From assembly GCF_024346995.1 (NCBI RefSeq), contig NZ_AP024887.1:1302001-1366000 (forward strand): a stretch of DNA of 64,000 nt, read 5' to 3'. The DNA is from Vibrio palustris. GTDB lineage: Bacteria > Pseudomonadota > Gammaproteobacteria > Enterobacterales > Vibrionaceae. Each line of letters opens with the position of its first letter. Position 1 is the first letter of the stretch. Of this stretch, positions 26,486 through 35,899 are shown in pieces. Under the pieces are notes generated by a model that ran no database searches, had not been told where the DNA came from, and saw only the letters and a list, made by a program, of their open reading frames with translations. Made by a program: the position numbers and the translations under genes.

Positions 26486-26520
26486 ACTGATCGGAGTTGT
26501 TTGGCGTACAGGTGTTCACT
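26485..26520 (+). promoter_or_regulatory. FadR and FabR operators of fabA
   Basis: AACTGATCGGAGTTGTT (26485-26501) closely follows the FadR operator known upstream of E. coli fabA, where FadR activates transcription. GGCGTACAGGTGTTCACT (26503-26520) resembles the FabR operator AGCGTACA-N2-TGTTCGCT. The two abut, as in E. coli, and suggest dual control of unsaturated fatty acid synthesis. They overlap the 3' end of the lon-family gene. Confidence 0.7.
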
Positions 26521-26554
26521 AACATGCACCTATCAAAAATTGGAGTAATTGATA

Positions 26555-27073
26555 ATGCAGAATAAACGAGATTCATACAACCGTGACGACTTACTCGCTT
26601 CTAGCCGTGGTGAGCTATTCGGCCCTGGATACCCACAACTACCAGCGCCAAACATGTTGATGATGGATCGTGTCGCTAAAATGTCTGAAACTGAAGGCGA
26701 TTATGGCAAAGGTCTAATTGTTGCCGAACTGGATATTACTCCAGATCTTTGGTTCTTTGACTGTCACTTCCCGGGTGATCCTGTGATGCCTGGTTGTCTA
26801 GGTTTGGATGCGATGTGGCAACTGGTTGGTTTTTTCCTTGGCTGGGTCGGCGGCAAAGGGAAAGGCCGTGCGCTTGGTGTTGGTGAAGTTAAGTTTACAG
26901 GCCAAATCCTACCAACAGCGAAAAAAGTCACTTATGAAATTCACATGAAACGCGTTGTGAATCGTCGACTAGTAATGGGCCTAGCCGATGGCCGTGTTTT
27001 AGTCGATGGTAAAGAGATTTACGCAGCAAAAGATTTAAAAGTTGGCTTGTTTACAGACACGTCTGCATTCTAG
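26555..27073 (+). CDS. fabA: 3-hydroxydecanoyl-ACP dehydratase/isomerase
   Basis: This 172-residue hot-dog enzyme has its catalytic His71 in [15 protein letters not shown] and Asp85 in [10 protein letters not shown], identical to E. coli FabA numbering. FabA dehydrates 3-hydroxydecanoyl-ACP and isomerises trans-2 to cis-3-decenoyl-ACP, which is the branch point to unsaturated fatty acids. The ATG at 26555 has GGAG 9 nt upstream. FadR- and FabR-like operators lie directly upstream and a terminator follows, so it is a single-gene unit. Confidence 0.97.
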   Translation: MQNKRDSYNRDDLLASSRGELFGPGYPQLPAPNMLMMDRVAKMSETEGDYGKGLIVAELDITPDLWFFDCHFPGDPVMPGCLGLDAMWQLVGFFLGWVGGKGKGRALGVGEVKFTGQILPTAKKVTYEIHMKRVVNRRLVMGLADGRVLVDGKEIYAAKDLKVGLFTDTSAF

Positions 27074-27090
27074 TTGATTGTTTAAGTGAT

Positions 27091-27117
27091 AAAACGGTGC
27101 TTAATGCACCGTTTTTA
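27091..27117 (+). terminator. Terminator of fabA
   Basis: AAAACGGTGC, loop TTAAT, GCACCGTTTTTATT: a 10-bp stem with a T run on the plus strand. Confidence 0.88.
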
Positions 27118-27175
27118 TTGGCTATATACATTTAGTTATAGTGCGTTAAAATGGCTGATATTAATTGCCCAGAAT

Positions 27176-27202
27176 AGAAAAAGCCCCTGTGATAAGGGGC
27201 TT
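27176..27202 (-). terminator. Terminator of rmf
   Basis: On the minus strand AAGCCCC, an 8-nt loop and GGGGCTT are followed by TTTCTATT. It lies 55 nt past the rmf stop. Confidence 0.85.
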
Positions 27203-27256
27203 AAACTTCCTGTGAAGGAATAACGATAGTAAGTCTGTTATGTCGATTCCACTCTA

Positions 27257-27433
27257 TTACTTAAAGAGACCCATGTTTTTATCTTCTCGAGCATCACGCC
27301 AACCACCCAACCAATAGGAACGGGCATCGAGTTGTTGCGAGTAAGGACACATCTCTTGAGAACGACCATTAATCCCTGCTTTATAGCCTTGAGATTGTGC
27401 TCTTTCTAGGCGATCACGCTTTTGTCTCTTCAT
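27257..27433 (-). CDS. rmf: Ribosome modulation factor
   Basis: A 58-residue basic protein, MKRQKRDRLERAQSQGYKAG at the start, then RSQEMCPY and WLGGWRDARE. It is nearly the same as E. coli RMF through the first 50 residues. RMF dimerises 70S ribosomes into inactive 100S particles in stationary phase. The gene follows fabA as in E. coli but on the opposite strand; GAGGG precedes the ATG by 9 nt. Confidence 0.95.
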   Translation of the reverse strand: MKRQKRDRLERAQSQGYKAGINGRSQEMCPYSQQLDARSYWLGGWRDAREDKNMGLFK

Positions 27434-27540
27434 ACTTGGAGCCCTCTTACAGTATTTCGTGTTACAAAATAATTACCGCTATGCGTCACTTTCGTGACCA
27501 CGTATTTAGAATTGCTCAAAACACGGATGGATACAAGACG

Positions 27541-27577
27541 AAAAAAAAGGCATGACGTCATTTTGTGACTTCATGCC
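27541..27577 (-). terminator. Terminator of the DUF3466 gene
   Basis: On the minus strand GGCATGA pairs with TCATGCC, extended inside by a 4-bp TGAC/GTCA helix, and is followed by eight T residues. Confidence 0.88.
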
Positions 27578-27593
27578 CTTATTGACAAAAATT

Positions 27594-29270
27594 TTATTTC
27601 TTACGACGGAACCCGAATAATGCGAGTAAAGTCAAAGCTCCCCAGCCAATACTACCGCCGCCTCCACTGCGAGAGACGCTCTGTGTGTCCTCTGGGCGAG
27701 TTTTAATATCACTAGACGTTGCACCAGAAATTGGGAGCAATTTCACAGCTACAACTTGCTCGGTGCCATCACAGCGTGAGTTATACGCCGTGGTTTGATA
27801 GCCACCAGTACATTTCAATGCTGTAGCCGCAATCACACCGGCATCGTTAATATCCGCAGCATCAATAATACGATATTGGTTATTGCTGTTAGAGAATTGA
27901 CCACCGTTGGTTAAGTTATCTAGCCACCAACCTTTACCATTAAATAGGTTGCGACGTGCAGCATTGGTGCCATTACCATTATACGGATAAATGAACGCAC
28001 GTTTACGACGAACTTTACCATCAATCTCGGCGTTATTCTCAGTATCAATCTGTCCAACTATTTCATTGTAATTATTGATCGCTTCCGCTTTGCCACCGGC
28101 GCCACTAAAGAAGATGCCACCGGATAAGAATTGTTCAGAGCCGGAATTATCCACATTCGGCATGACAAAGAGACGTTGTACCGCAGCGCGATTTTCCGGT
28201 TTATTACCAAAACGCTTGGCTTCACCAATCGCGACTTTGTTGGTATTGATATCCGTTAAACGGCTGTTACTGTACACATCATCGTCGTTGATATCGTTGC
28301 CAGTCACCATTTTCGTCGACCAATCCGATGCACTAGTCCACGAGTTTTTATCAGCCGTGAATACGGCGGCACGCATATAGAAATTCTTGTCATCATCTAC
28401 CGTGGTATAACCTACACCGTAAATTTTGCCATCAATCACTTCAAAGCTGCGCATACTCGCTTGAGCAAGTTGATCATGCTCGTTGCCATCCGCTTCAACG
28501 CCGGATCCCCAGTTTAATTGAACTTGCTGAGAACCGTCAGTAGACCATAATGCGGCTTTGCTTTTCGCAAAACTCCCATTACGAACGGTATCGGTAGTGC
28601 CGATACTGCCCGATACAAACGTACCATCCGTATCAAACGCACGTACCTGATCGCCCGTTGGGTCGTTAAAATCGCTATTACTGTATGCGCCCTGCACACC
28701 ACCAGCACGCGTAATTGCAGCGGGGCCAAATTCTTGCTGTACGCCAACCGCATTACCATTTTCATCCAAATGATTAATCACAGTATTATGCGAGTCATCA
28801 CCGACTTGGGTCTGTTCAATGAAGCTACGTGCATTCACTGAGCCTAAGTTCCACGCCTGCCAACGAGTCGACGCCCAAGATTCACAGGTGGCGTACCGCA
28901 ATTGGCTGTCACAGTAATCTTCAAAATCGTCTTGTGTATCGACATACTCAAACGCGTTATCAATACCAAACGGGGCTTCTTGATTGTAACCCACACCATC
29001 AACCGCTTGTCCGCCATTCGGTTTTTTCGCTCGCGTTTCTAATGCCATTGGAAAATCTGCGGTATCACAGCTTGTGGCGCTTGCAGAAAAACAGCCTTCA
29101 TCACTGTTTGAACCATCTGTGCCTTGCGTAATAGCAACGCCGTAGGCACTTTCATAACCATTGACTGATGGCGTACTCTCTACCACTTGGTAGAGAGCTG
29201 CGGATGCGTGCGTGGAGGCCAAAAGGATCGCTACCGATACGCACGTTCTTTTAAATGTTTTGTGTTCCAT
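27594..29270 (-). CDS. DUF3466 family protein with GlyGly-CTERM anchor
   Basis: The 558-residue exported protein has a signal peptide ending THASA|ALYQV. Repeated blocks describe 'NDINDDG/INNYNEIVG'-like units (VTGNDINDD, INNYNEIVGQ, DINDAGVIAA), reminiscent of probable extracellular beta-propeller-like repeats. It ends in SGGGGSIGWGALTLLALFGF plus RRKK. That tail is a GlyGly-CTERM sorting signal, which in vibrios and Shewanella is processed by rhombosortase for type II secretion and surface attachment. Function is unknown. It lies 12 nt downstream of uup on the same strand, so the two are probably cotranscribed. Confidence 0.8.
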   Translation of the reverse strand: MEHKTFKRTCVSVAILLASTHASAALYQVVESTPSVNGYESAYGVAITQGTDGSNSDEGCFSASATSCDTADFPMALETRAKKPNGGQAVDGVGYNQEAPFGIDNAFEYVDTQDDFEDYCDSQLRYATCESWASTRWQAWNLGSVNARSFIEQTQVGDDSHNTVINHLDENGNAVGVQQEFGPAAITRAGGVQGAYSNSDFNDPTGDQVRAFDTDGTFVSGSIGTTDTVRNGSFAKSKAALWSTDGSQQVQLNWGSGVEADGNEHDQLAQASMRSFEVIDGKIYGVGYTTVDDDKNFYMRAAVFTADKNSWTSASDWSTKMVTGNDINDDDVYSNSRLTDINTNKVAIGEAKRFGNKPENRAAVQRLFVMPNVDNSGSEQFLSGGIFFSGAGGKAEAINNYNEIVGQIDTENNAEIDGKVRRKRAFIYPYNGNGTNAARRNLFNGKGWWLDNLTNGGQFSNSNNQYRIIDAADINDAGVIAATALKCTGGYQTTAYNSRCDGTEQVVAVKLLPISGATSSDIKTRPEDTQSVSRSGGGGSIGWGALTLLALFGFRRKK

Positions 29271-29282
29271 AAATTTAATGTC

Positions 29283-31202
29283 TTAACTGTCCTGTTGAAT
29301 TGCTTCCAGCTCTTCCCAGCGTTCAAAAGCAACGTCAAGCTCCTGCTCTTTGGCAGCCAACTTGTCTAAAATGGGTTGAGTCTCTTCTACAGATTTTGCG
29401 AAAAACTCAGGAGTATTGACTTCTTCCTGAAGCGTATTGAGTTCAGACTCTAGTCGTTCCAGAGTTTGGGGTAGATCTTCCAATTCGCGCTGCAGTTTAT
29501 AAGATAATTTCTTCGCTTTCGGCTTCGGCTCTGCTGTTTTGCGAGGTTCCTCAACCTGTTTAACATTTTCCTGACGTTCAGGTTCCTGATGACGCGTTTC
29601 TTTCACTTGCTTACGCTGTTGCTGCGCATCATGGTACCCACCGACAAACTCTTCAATCTGACCATTACCTTCAAAAATCCAACTAGTAGTCACGGTATTA
29701 TCGACAAATTCACGATCGTGACTGACCAGCAGTAATGTGCCTTGATAATTGGCAAGTAAATCTTCTAAAAGTTCCAATGTTTCGATATCTAAATCGTTGG
29801 TTGGCTCATCAAGAATCAATAAATTGTTTGAACGTAGGAAGATACGAGCTAATAACAAACGGTTTTTTTCACCGCCAGACAAAGCTTTAACTGGAGTACG
29901 CGCACGTTTAGGGGCAAATAAGAAATCTTGTAGATAACTTAAGGCATGACGCTGACGTCCGCCGACCATCACTTCTTGCTTACCATCAGCAAGGTTATCA
30001 ATGACCGATTTCTCTGGATCAAGAATCTCACGATATTGGTCAAAGTAAGCGACATCTAATTTCGTACCACACCGCACGAAACCACTATCCGGAGCTAATT
30101 TTTCGAGCAATAGTTTCAGTAAGGTACTCTTACCACACCCATTTGGACCAATAAGAGCGATGCGATCACCACGCTGAATAGTAAACGAGAAATCATCGAT
30201 TAGCGTCTTAGTCTCGATTGCATAACTTAGGTGTTCCGCTTCAAACACAATTTTACCAGAACGGGTTCCGTCATCGATTTGTAGGTTTACTTTACCCTGC
30301 ACTTCACGACGTTGATTACGCTCTTCACGTAGCTGTTTAAGGGCTCTTACACGGCCTTCATTACGAGTACGACGGGCTTTAATGCCTTGGCGAATCCAAA
30401 CTTCTTCTTGGGCCAGCTTTTTGTCAAATTCAGCATTTTGCATTTCTTCAACGCGCAGCGCTTCTTCTTTGGCAACCAAGTAGTTTTCATAATCCCCAGG
30501 GAATGACGCTAATTTACCGCGATCCAAATCGACAATGCGTGTCGCCATGGATTTAATAAACGTACGGTCATGGGAAATAAAAATAATAGAACCACGGAAA
30601 TCTTTTAGAAATCCTTCCAGCCATTCAATGGTACCCACATCTAAGTGGTTAGTTGGCTCATCAAGGAGTAACACATCAGGATCACACACCAAAGCGCGAG
30701 CTAAAGCCGCTTTGCGCTGCCAACCACCGGATAGTTCCGTTAGCAGAGTTTGACCTTCCAGCTTCAAAGAGGACAAAACGTTGTTAATGCGTTCTTCAAA
30801 ACGCCAACCACCGCTATGATCCAATTGCTCTTGAACTGCAGATAATTTATTAAAGTTTTTCTCTGATGGATCTTCTGCAATGATATCGAGCAAATGATTA
30901 TAGGTTTTCAGTTGTTCGCCGACTTCTTGAAGGCCACCACTGACGTAGTCATAGACCGACCCTGCTTGATCACGAGGTGGATCTTGTTCCAAACGAGAGA
31001 CAACCACGTCTTGCGTTATCTGCATCTTGCCGTCGTCGAGAATGATATTACCGGCTAAGATTTTCATTAGCGTCGATTTACCTGCGCCATTACGCCCAAC
31101 TAAACAGACACGTTCATTTTCTTGCAGTGCGAAATCTGCACCGTCGAGTAATGGATGGTCGCCAAATGCCAGTAATCCATTATTGATAGTAATCAATGCC
31201 AT
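29283..31202 (-). CDS. uup: ABC-F ATPase Uup
   Basis: A 639-residue protein with two ABC domains and no membrane segment: Walker A GRNGAGKST (first) and GPNGCGKST (second), signatures LSGGWQRKAALARAL and LSGGEKNRLLLARIF, and Walker B VLLLDEPTNHLD and LLILDEPTNDLD. Between them is the long ABC-F linker, and the C-terminus is a charged coiled coil (about 530-639) that binds nucleic acid in E. coli Uup. Uup acts on ribosomes or branched DNA intermediates and limits precise excision of transposons. The order rlmKL-uup next to fabA-rmf is conserved from E. coli. Confidence 0.93.
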   Translation of the reverse strand: MALITINNGLLAFGDHPLLDGADFALQENERVCLVGRNGAGKSTLMKILAGNIILDDGKMQITQDVVVSRLEQDPPRDQAGSVYDYVSGGLQEVGEQLKTYNHLLDIIAEDPSEKNFNKLSAVQEQLDHSGGWRFEERINNVLSSLKLEGQTLLTELSGGWQRKAALARALVCDPDVLLLDEPTNHLDVGTIEWLEGFLKDFRGSIIFISHDRTFIKSMATRIVDLDRGKLASFPGDYENYLVAKEEALRVEEMQNAEFDKKLAQEEVWIRQGIKARRTRNEGRVRALKQLREERNQRREVQGKVNLQIDDGTRSGKIVFEAEHLSYAIETKTLIDDFSFTIQRGDRIALIGPNGCGKSTLLKLLLEKLAPDSGFVRCGTKLDVAYFDQYREILDPEKSVIDNLADGKQEVMVGGRQRHALSYLQDFLFAPKRARTPVKALSGGEKNRLLLARIFLRSNNLLILDEPTNDLDIETLELLEDLLANYQGTLLLVSHDREFVDNTVTTSWIFEGNGQIEEFVGGYHDAQQQRKQVKETRHQEPERQENVKQVEEPRKTAEPKPKAKKLSYKLQRELEDLPQTLERLESELNTLQEEVNTPEFFAKSVEETQPILDKLAAKEQELDVAFERWEELEAIQQDS

Positions 31203-31397
31203 TGTATTTTATTTAACCATTGGAGTTATTTGTTGAAAATGAAAGGTCCACCAGCGGTGCCGCTCTGATAGGAGCATGAAGAAAAGTGACATGGTAACAG
31301 AAAACCAACCACACCAACGCAACACTGGGTAACCTTATTATGAAACCTGTGAACAGGTAATATTGCTTAAAAGCAAACAACAACCTGTTGGTATAAC

Positions 31398-31428
31398 AAG
31401 ACGCCGCTTAAATGAGAAGCGGCGTCTT
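31398..31428 (-). terminator. Terminator-like hairpin after rlmKL
   Basis: AAGACGCCGCTT and AAGCGGCGTCTT form a perfect 12-bp stem with a 7-nt loop, 13 nt past the rlmKL stop. The minus-strand tail (GTTATACC) is not T-rich, so efficiency is uncertain. Confidence 0.7.
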
Positions 31429-31440
31429 ACGTATTATGGC

Positions 31441-33567
31441 TTATGCCGATTGATGCGTGACAATCCAACAATTGTGAATGTTTTTATTTCGCGCAAAATC
31501 GAGCGGTAACGTCTGCGAGGAAATGTTCTGCGCATGCAAGCCCAATGCTTCCAACCCTTCATTATCCATTTTGAATTGGCGCTTGTTATTCGAGAATACA
31601 ATGACACCATCGGGACGGAGAAGACGTTTTAGTTGAGCTAATACATCAATATGATCACGCTGCACATCAAAGGTTCCTGACATGCGTTTTGAGTTAGAGA
31701 ACGTCGGCGGATCGATAAAGATAAGATCATATTGACCTTGTGCACTTTCCAGCCACTGTAGACAATCGGCCTGCTCGTATTGATGCTGACGTCCTACTTG
31801 ACCATTTAAAGTCATATTCTCTTGTGCCCATGCCAAATACGTTTTTGACATATCAACGGTGGTTGTTGAACGCGCACCGCCACAAGCTGCATGCACAGTT
31901 GCCGATCCTGTGTAAGCAAACAGATTAAGGAAGTCTTTACCGACTGCCATTTCCCCTAACTTACGACGAGTAAGTTTATGATCTAAGAACAGTCCAGTAT
32001 CTAAATAATCATACAAGTTCACCGCCAGCTTCACGCCATACTCGTGAACAATCATTGTATGGGATTCTTGGCTTAACTTTTGATATTGCGACGTGCCTTT
32101 TTGCTTTTCACGCACTTTCATCACAACGTTATTCGCGTCCATGTTAAGCACTTGAATCGCAGCACGAATGATATCAGTCAGCCGACGCTTTGCTTTTTCT
32201 TCCGGAATATCTTTAGGTGCAGCGTACTCTTGAATCACTAAGTGATCCAAATACACGTCAATCGCTACGTTGTATTCCGGCAAATCAGCATCGTACACAC
32301 GGTAACAGTCCAAACCTTCACGTTTTGCCCATTTACCAATTTTTGCCACATTCTTCTTGAGACGGTTAGCAAAGTCGGGCGCGACCAAACTTTCTTGCTG
32401 CTGACCACGACTGTCTTCATTAACACGGCCAGTGATACCATAATTTTTTAAGCTACACTGTAACGCACCATTATTCATTTTAAATTGCTTGTCAGCACGC
32501 ATGCGCAAACAACTTAGTAACTCATCTGAACTCGAAAATATAGAGGCTGTACAGCCGCCAAATTCAGATTTGAGCTGCGCACCGAATGCCGTGTACAAAG
32601 CAATCAGACCAGGATGAGAACCTAAGCGCTCTCCATATGGAGGGTTACATACAACAACACCGTTATCAAATTGTGCTGGGCGCTGTACGGTAGCCGCATC
32701 ACTCACTGCAAAATCAATCAAATGCTCAACACCAGCGCGGCGGGCGTTATCACGAGCGACTTGGAGCACACGTTCATCATTGTCACGACCAAAGAATTGA
32801 GCGTCAACTTTTTTGACTCCCCGACGTGCCTGAACATTCGCTTCTGCTTTTATCTCAGCCCAGACCTCAGGTTCAAAATCTTCTAATGATTCAAAACACC
32901 ACTTTTGGCGTTTGACTCCTGGCGCCATATTGGCAGCAATCATCGCAGCCTCTATCAATAACGTCCCTGAACCACACATCGGATCTAATAAAGGTTTATC
33001 AGCGGTCCAGCCACTACGCATAATGATGGCAGCCGCTAGAGTTTCACGCAGTGGTGCGCGACCCGACTCCGGACGGTAACCTCGGATATGCAAGCCAGGT
33101 CCGACCATATCAATACCGAGTAACGCATTATCTTTGTGCAAACGAACGTGGATACGAACATCAGCATTGTCTTTATCAATCGATGGACGCGGCAAATTCT
33201 TCTTGGTAAAGCAATCAACCACCCCATCCTTGACTTTCATTGCACCGTATTGGCTATTGCGGATTTCGCGATTGGTACCGTTGAAATCGACAACAAAACG
33301 CTTCGAACTGTGAAAGTGATTTACCCAGTTCACTGCCGAAGTGGCAAGATACAAATCCATATCATCTTGACAGGTGAACTCAGACACAATGCGTACAAAA
33401 CGAGAAGCGATACGGCTCCACAAGCAGCAACGATAAATTTGTTCGTTAGTTGCTTTAAATTTCACGCCGGCTTGTACCGGTTTTGCATTGGTAATGCCTA
33501 ATTGTGTTAGCTCTTCAACTAACAAGTTCTCAAGTCCGTTAGACGTAACCGCCAGATACTGATTCAT
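31441..33567 (-). CDS. rlmL: 23S rRNA methyltransferase RlmKL (G2445 and G2069)
   Basis: This 708-residue fusion enzyme begins with a THUMP domain (about 45-155). An RlmL-type methyltransferase follows with [14 protein letters not shown] (about 190) and [12 protein letters not shown], then a second, RlmK-type domain with [16 protein letters not shown] and [14 protein letters not shown]. The two halves make m2G2445 and m7G2069 in 23S rRNA, helped by a helicase-like opening of the helix. The start is the ATG at 33567 ([16 protein letters not shown]), preceded by GAAGAG. The longer frame of 15 codons has no such signal. Length agrees with E. coli (702). Confidence 0.93.
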   Translation of the reverse strand: MNQYLAVTSNGLENLLVEELTQLGITNAKPVQAGVKFKATNEQIYRCCLWSRIASRFVRIVSEFTCQDDMDLYLATSAVNWVNHFHSSKRFVVDFNGTNREIRNSQYGAMKVKDGVVDCFTKKNLPRPSIDKDNADVRIHVRLHKDNALLGIDMVGPGLHIRGYRPESGRAPLRETLAAAIIMRSGWTADKPLLDPMCGSGTLLIEAAMIAANMAPGVKRQKWCFESLEDFEPEVWAEIKAEANVQARRGVKKVDAQFFGRDNDERVLQVARDNARRAGVEHLIDFAVSDAATVQRPAQFDNGVVVCNPPYGERLGSHPGLIALYTAFGAQLKSEFGGCTASIFSSSDELLSCLRMRADKQFKMNNGALQCSLKNYGITGRVNEDSRGQQQESLVAPDFANRLKKNVAKIGKWAKREGLDCYRVYDADLPEYNVAIDVYLDHLVIQEYAAPKDIPEEKAKRRLTDIIRAAIQVLNMDANNVVMKVREKQKGTSQYQKLSQESHTMIVHEYGVKLAVNLYDYLDTGLFLDHKLTRRKLGEMAVGKDFLNLFAYTGSATVHAACGGARSTTTVDMSKTYLAWAQENMTLNGQVGRQHQYEQADCLQWLESAQGQYDLIFIDPPTFSNSKRMSGTFDVQRDHIDVLAQLKRLLRPDGVIVFSNNKRQFKMDNEGLEALGLHAQNISSQTLPLDFARNKNIHNCWIVTHQSA

Positions 33568-34075
33568 AGTGCTCTTCGAATGGTAAAAATGGTCTGTGAT
33601 TATAACCGACATTAAAGGCCATGCCTAAATCTAATCCATCTTTTTCATCAAATCCGCTCGTAATCGCTTAACCCGTCACCAGTCTATTCGTCTATGTCTC
33701 GCGGCGAAGATTAAGTTACCCAAACTAATAGTGACTAAATATTCACATCAAAATTGGTATATACCAGATAGTATTTAGCGTTAAAAAATAATGACATAAA
33801 ACGATAAAAGCGGAATATTTAGGTCACAACTGAGGCGGTAGTTGTATGAATTTTGTCACTTATTAACGAGGCTGTATGAATAATTTTGCACAATTCTCAC
33901 ACAACTGTGTGCATTATTACATCGTAATACAGTCAATAGAGTGCGGTTTCAGTCATTAGAGAGGAAAATCTAACGTAGGAGGTTCAATAAGCCGATAAAA
34001 AAAATCGGCATTAAGCCGATCGAAGGAAGAGGTAAGCGTGAAATTGAGGCGGTATCGAAATCAGTTTGATGAAGG
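33568..34075. other. Intergenic region rlmKL-zapC with the zapC terminator
   Basis: 508 nt without a gene. Near the zapC end, 33997-34020 read on the minus strand gives ATCGGC, TTAAT, GCCGAT and seven T residues, an intrinsic terminator for zapC. A palindrome CACACA-AC-TGTGTG lies at 33898-33911 and may be an operator for rlmKL. Nothing else stands out. Confidence 0.6.
33997..34020 (-). terminator. Terminator of zapC
   Basis: A 6-bp GC-rich stem and 5-nt loop followed by a run of seven T residues on the minus strand, 55 nt past the zapC stop. Confidence 0.8.
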
Positions 34076-34618
34076 CTATCCCACTAAAGCAATAGTGTCG
34101 GTCGTCAATATGTGGTTGGCACAGGCCATACGGTCATGCATTACTTTTATCACTTGACCAAACGCTAAAGACTTTGACCCATTAAGACTAAAGTCTTCTA
34201 AATCCACGAGCGCACAAAGACTGGCATTATTGCCGACATCGAGGACAATAAAGTGACCTTCATTGATGTCGTTCACTAAACTAACAATATCGCCCATTTC
34301 AGGCTCACAGCCCTGCCCTTGGTGTGAAAAGAACCAGCTCTTAGGCTGTACCGGCTTATGGAAACGCTTCGCTGCCACGCAATACAGAGCCAGCTCCGCT
34401 TTACGAGGTTCACTGAGCGGTAAGTATGCAATGTGTTCTTTAAAGGTTTGGTAATCTGACGCATCATCAACAGAAAATGACGATGGGTGGAATGCACATT
34501 CAACAAGTACCTTACGACTAAGGTTGGTACGGAATAACATATTATCGTCCAGTTCCATCATCAAATGACCTTCATCATCTGAGTAGTACCAATTCCATTT
34601 ATCACTGGGTTTAAGCAT
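34076..34618 (-). CDS. zapC: Cell division protein ZapC
   Basis: The 180-residue product, MLKPSDKWNWYYSDDEGHLM at the start, with LPLSEPRKAELALYCVAAKRF and a C-terminal MHDRMACANHI, is the ZapC family in sequence and length (E. coli 180). ZapC binds and bundles FtsZ polymers at midcell. It lies between pyrD and rlmKL as in E. coli. AGAGGAAAC precedes the ATG. No membrane segment. Confidence 0.88.
   Translation of the reverse strand: MLKPSDKWNWYYSDDEGHLMMELDDNMLFRTNLSRKVLVECAFHPSSFSVDDASDYQTFKEHIAYLPLSEPRKAELALYCVAAKRFHKPVQPKSWFFSHQGQGCEPEMGDIVSLVNDINEGHFIVLDVGNNASLCALVDLEDFSLNGSKSLAFGQVIKVMHDRMACANHILTTDTIALVG
34311..34318 (-). other. KOPS octamer pointing toward dif
   Basis: CCCTGCCC on the plus strand is GGGCAGGG on the minus strand, so to the right of dif it directs FtsK leftward to dif. 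It is inside zapC. Confidence 0.45.
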
Positions 34619-34815
34619 TGTTTCCTCTCGATACGCTCATCATTTTTGGATTTTAGGTAAACGCTTAATTACCTTTGCCAATGAATAGAGGTAATTCTAT
34701 TAGTGAGGCAATAAAAAAAAAGAGGAAATGAACGCGTCATTTCCTCATAAAGTCACCTTGTCACTTATGATAATTCTGTGCTAAAGATGCTGTGTGTTAT
34801 TTTGTCGGCTTACCG

Positions 34816-35826
34816 TTACAAGTGCGTCACGATATCTTTGACCAATTTTGGTCCTTTATAAATAAACCCACTATAGACTTGAATTAATTTAGCCCCGGCA
34901 AGCAGTTTTTCTTTCGCTGAGACATAATCATCAATCCCCCCTACGCCAATGATAGGCACTTCTTCACCTAATTCTTGATAAAGACGCTTAACTACTTGAG
35001 TACTCCGTGATGTTAACGGCCGTCCACTGAGTCCACCCGTTTCACGTCCATGTTTCAGTCCTTCCACAGAACTACGATCTAGGGTTGTATTGGTTGCAAT
35101 CACGCCATCGATACTATTATCAATCAATGACTGACAAATCTGTGTGATTTCATCATCACTTAAATCCGGCGCAATTTTTAAGGCAAGTGGTACGTATTTA
35201 TCATATTCTTCCGCTAACTCGGCTTGCTTTACTTTTAATGCTGATAATAATTCATTCAGCATGTCACCATATTGCAAAGTCCGCAGTCCAGGAGTATTCG
35301 GAGAACTAATATTTACGGCAATATAACCAGCATGTGGGTACACTTTTTCCATGCAAATAAGGTAGTCATTGACCCCTTCTTCAATAGGTGTGTCTTTATT
35401 TTTCCCAATATTAATACCGATAACACCATCAAAATTTGCTTGTTTGACGTTATCTACCAATGCCTCAACGCCCGCATTATTAAAGCCCATACGGTTGATG
35501 ATGCCTTCTGCTGGTAAAACGCGGAATAAACGCGGTTTATCATTACCCGATTGAGGACGCGGAGTCACAGTGCCAACTTCAACAAAACCAAAGCCCATCG
35601 CGCCAAATGCATCGATACACTCACCGTTCTTATCCAGACCTGCGGCCAAGCCAACTGGATTTTTGAAGGTTAATCCCATGCATTCAACTGGGCGTAGAGG
35701 AAGTTGCTGACGGTAACACAACTCAAAAGGCGTACCGGTGAAACGTTTGAAGTTCTGAATGGCAAGATCATGTGCCTTTTCAGCATCCAATTGAAAAAAG
35801 CCTGTTCTGGCTAAGCGGTAAAGCAT
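34816..35826 (-). CDS. pyrD: Dihydroorotate dehydrogenase (quinone), class 2
   Basis: A 336-residue membrane-associated flavoprotein. The N-terminal amphipathic helix ([20 protein letters not shown]) binds the membrane and quinone. The FMN barrel shows [22 protein letters not shown] with the catalytic Ser, and [16 protein letters not shown]. It oxidises dihydroorotate in pyrimidine synthesis and passes electrons to quinone. The ATG follows CGGAGG at ideal spacing. A terminator hairpin (35847-35864) sits only about 10 nt upstream of this ribosome-binding site, which makes transcript entry into pyrD unusual. Confidence 0.95.
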   Translation of the reverse strand: MLYRLARTGFFQLDAEKAHDLAIQNFKRFTGTPFELCYRQQLPLRPVECMGLTFKNPVGLAAGLDKNGECIDAFGAMGFGFVEVGTVTPRPQSGNDKPRLFRVLPAEGIINRMGFNNAGVEALVDNVKQANFDGVIGINIGKNKDTPIEEGVNDYLICMEKVYPHAGYIAVNISSPNTPGLRTLQYGDMLNELLSALKVKQAELAEEYDKYVPLALKIAPDLSDDEITQICQSLIDNSIDGVIATNTTLDRSSVEGLKHGRETGGLSGRPLTSRSTQVVKRLYQELGEEVPIIGVGGIDDYVSAKEKLLAGAKLIQVYSGFIYKGPKLVKDIVTHL

Positions 35827-35839
35827 TGTGCCTCCGAAA

Positions 35840-35864
35840 GAAAAAAGCCCCGAGTAAACGGGGC
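35840..35864 (-). terminator. Terminator of the glutamate dehydrogenase gene, abutting the pyrD leader
   Basis: On the minus strand GCCCCG, TTTACT, CGGGGC and TTTTTTC follow the glutamate dehydrogenase stop codon. The T run ends just before the CGGAGG of pyrD. Confidence 0.85.
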
Positions 35865-35899
35865 GTTATTATTGACGACTCTGGCAAACAATTCAAATA

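Noticed and set aside
28829..29131. 100-codon plus-strand frame across the DUF3466 gene
   Set aside because: It is antisense to a well-supported gene with signal peptide and sorting signal, and has no ribosome-binding site.
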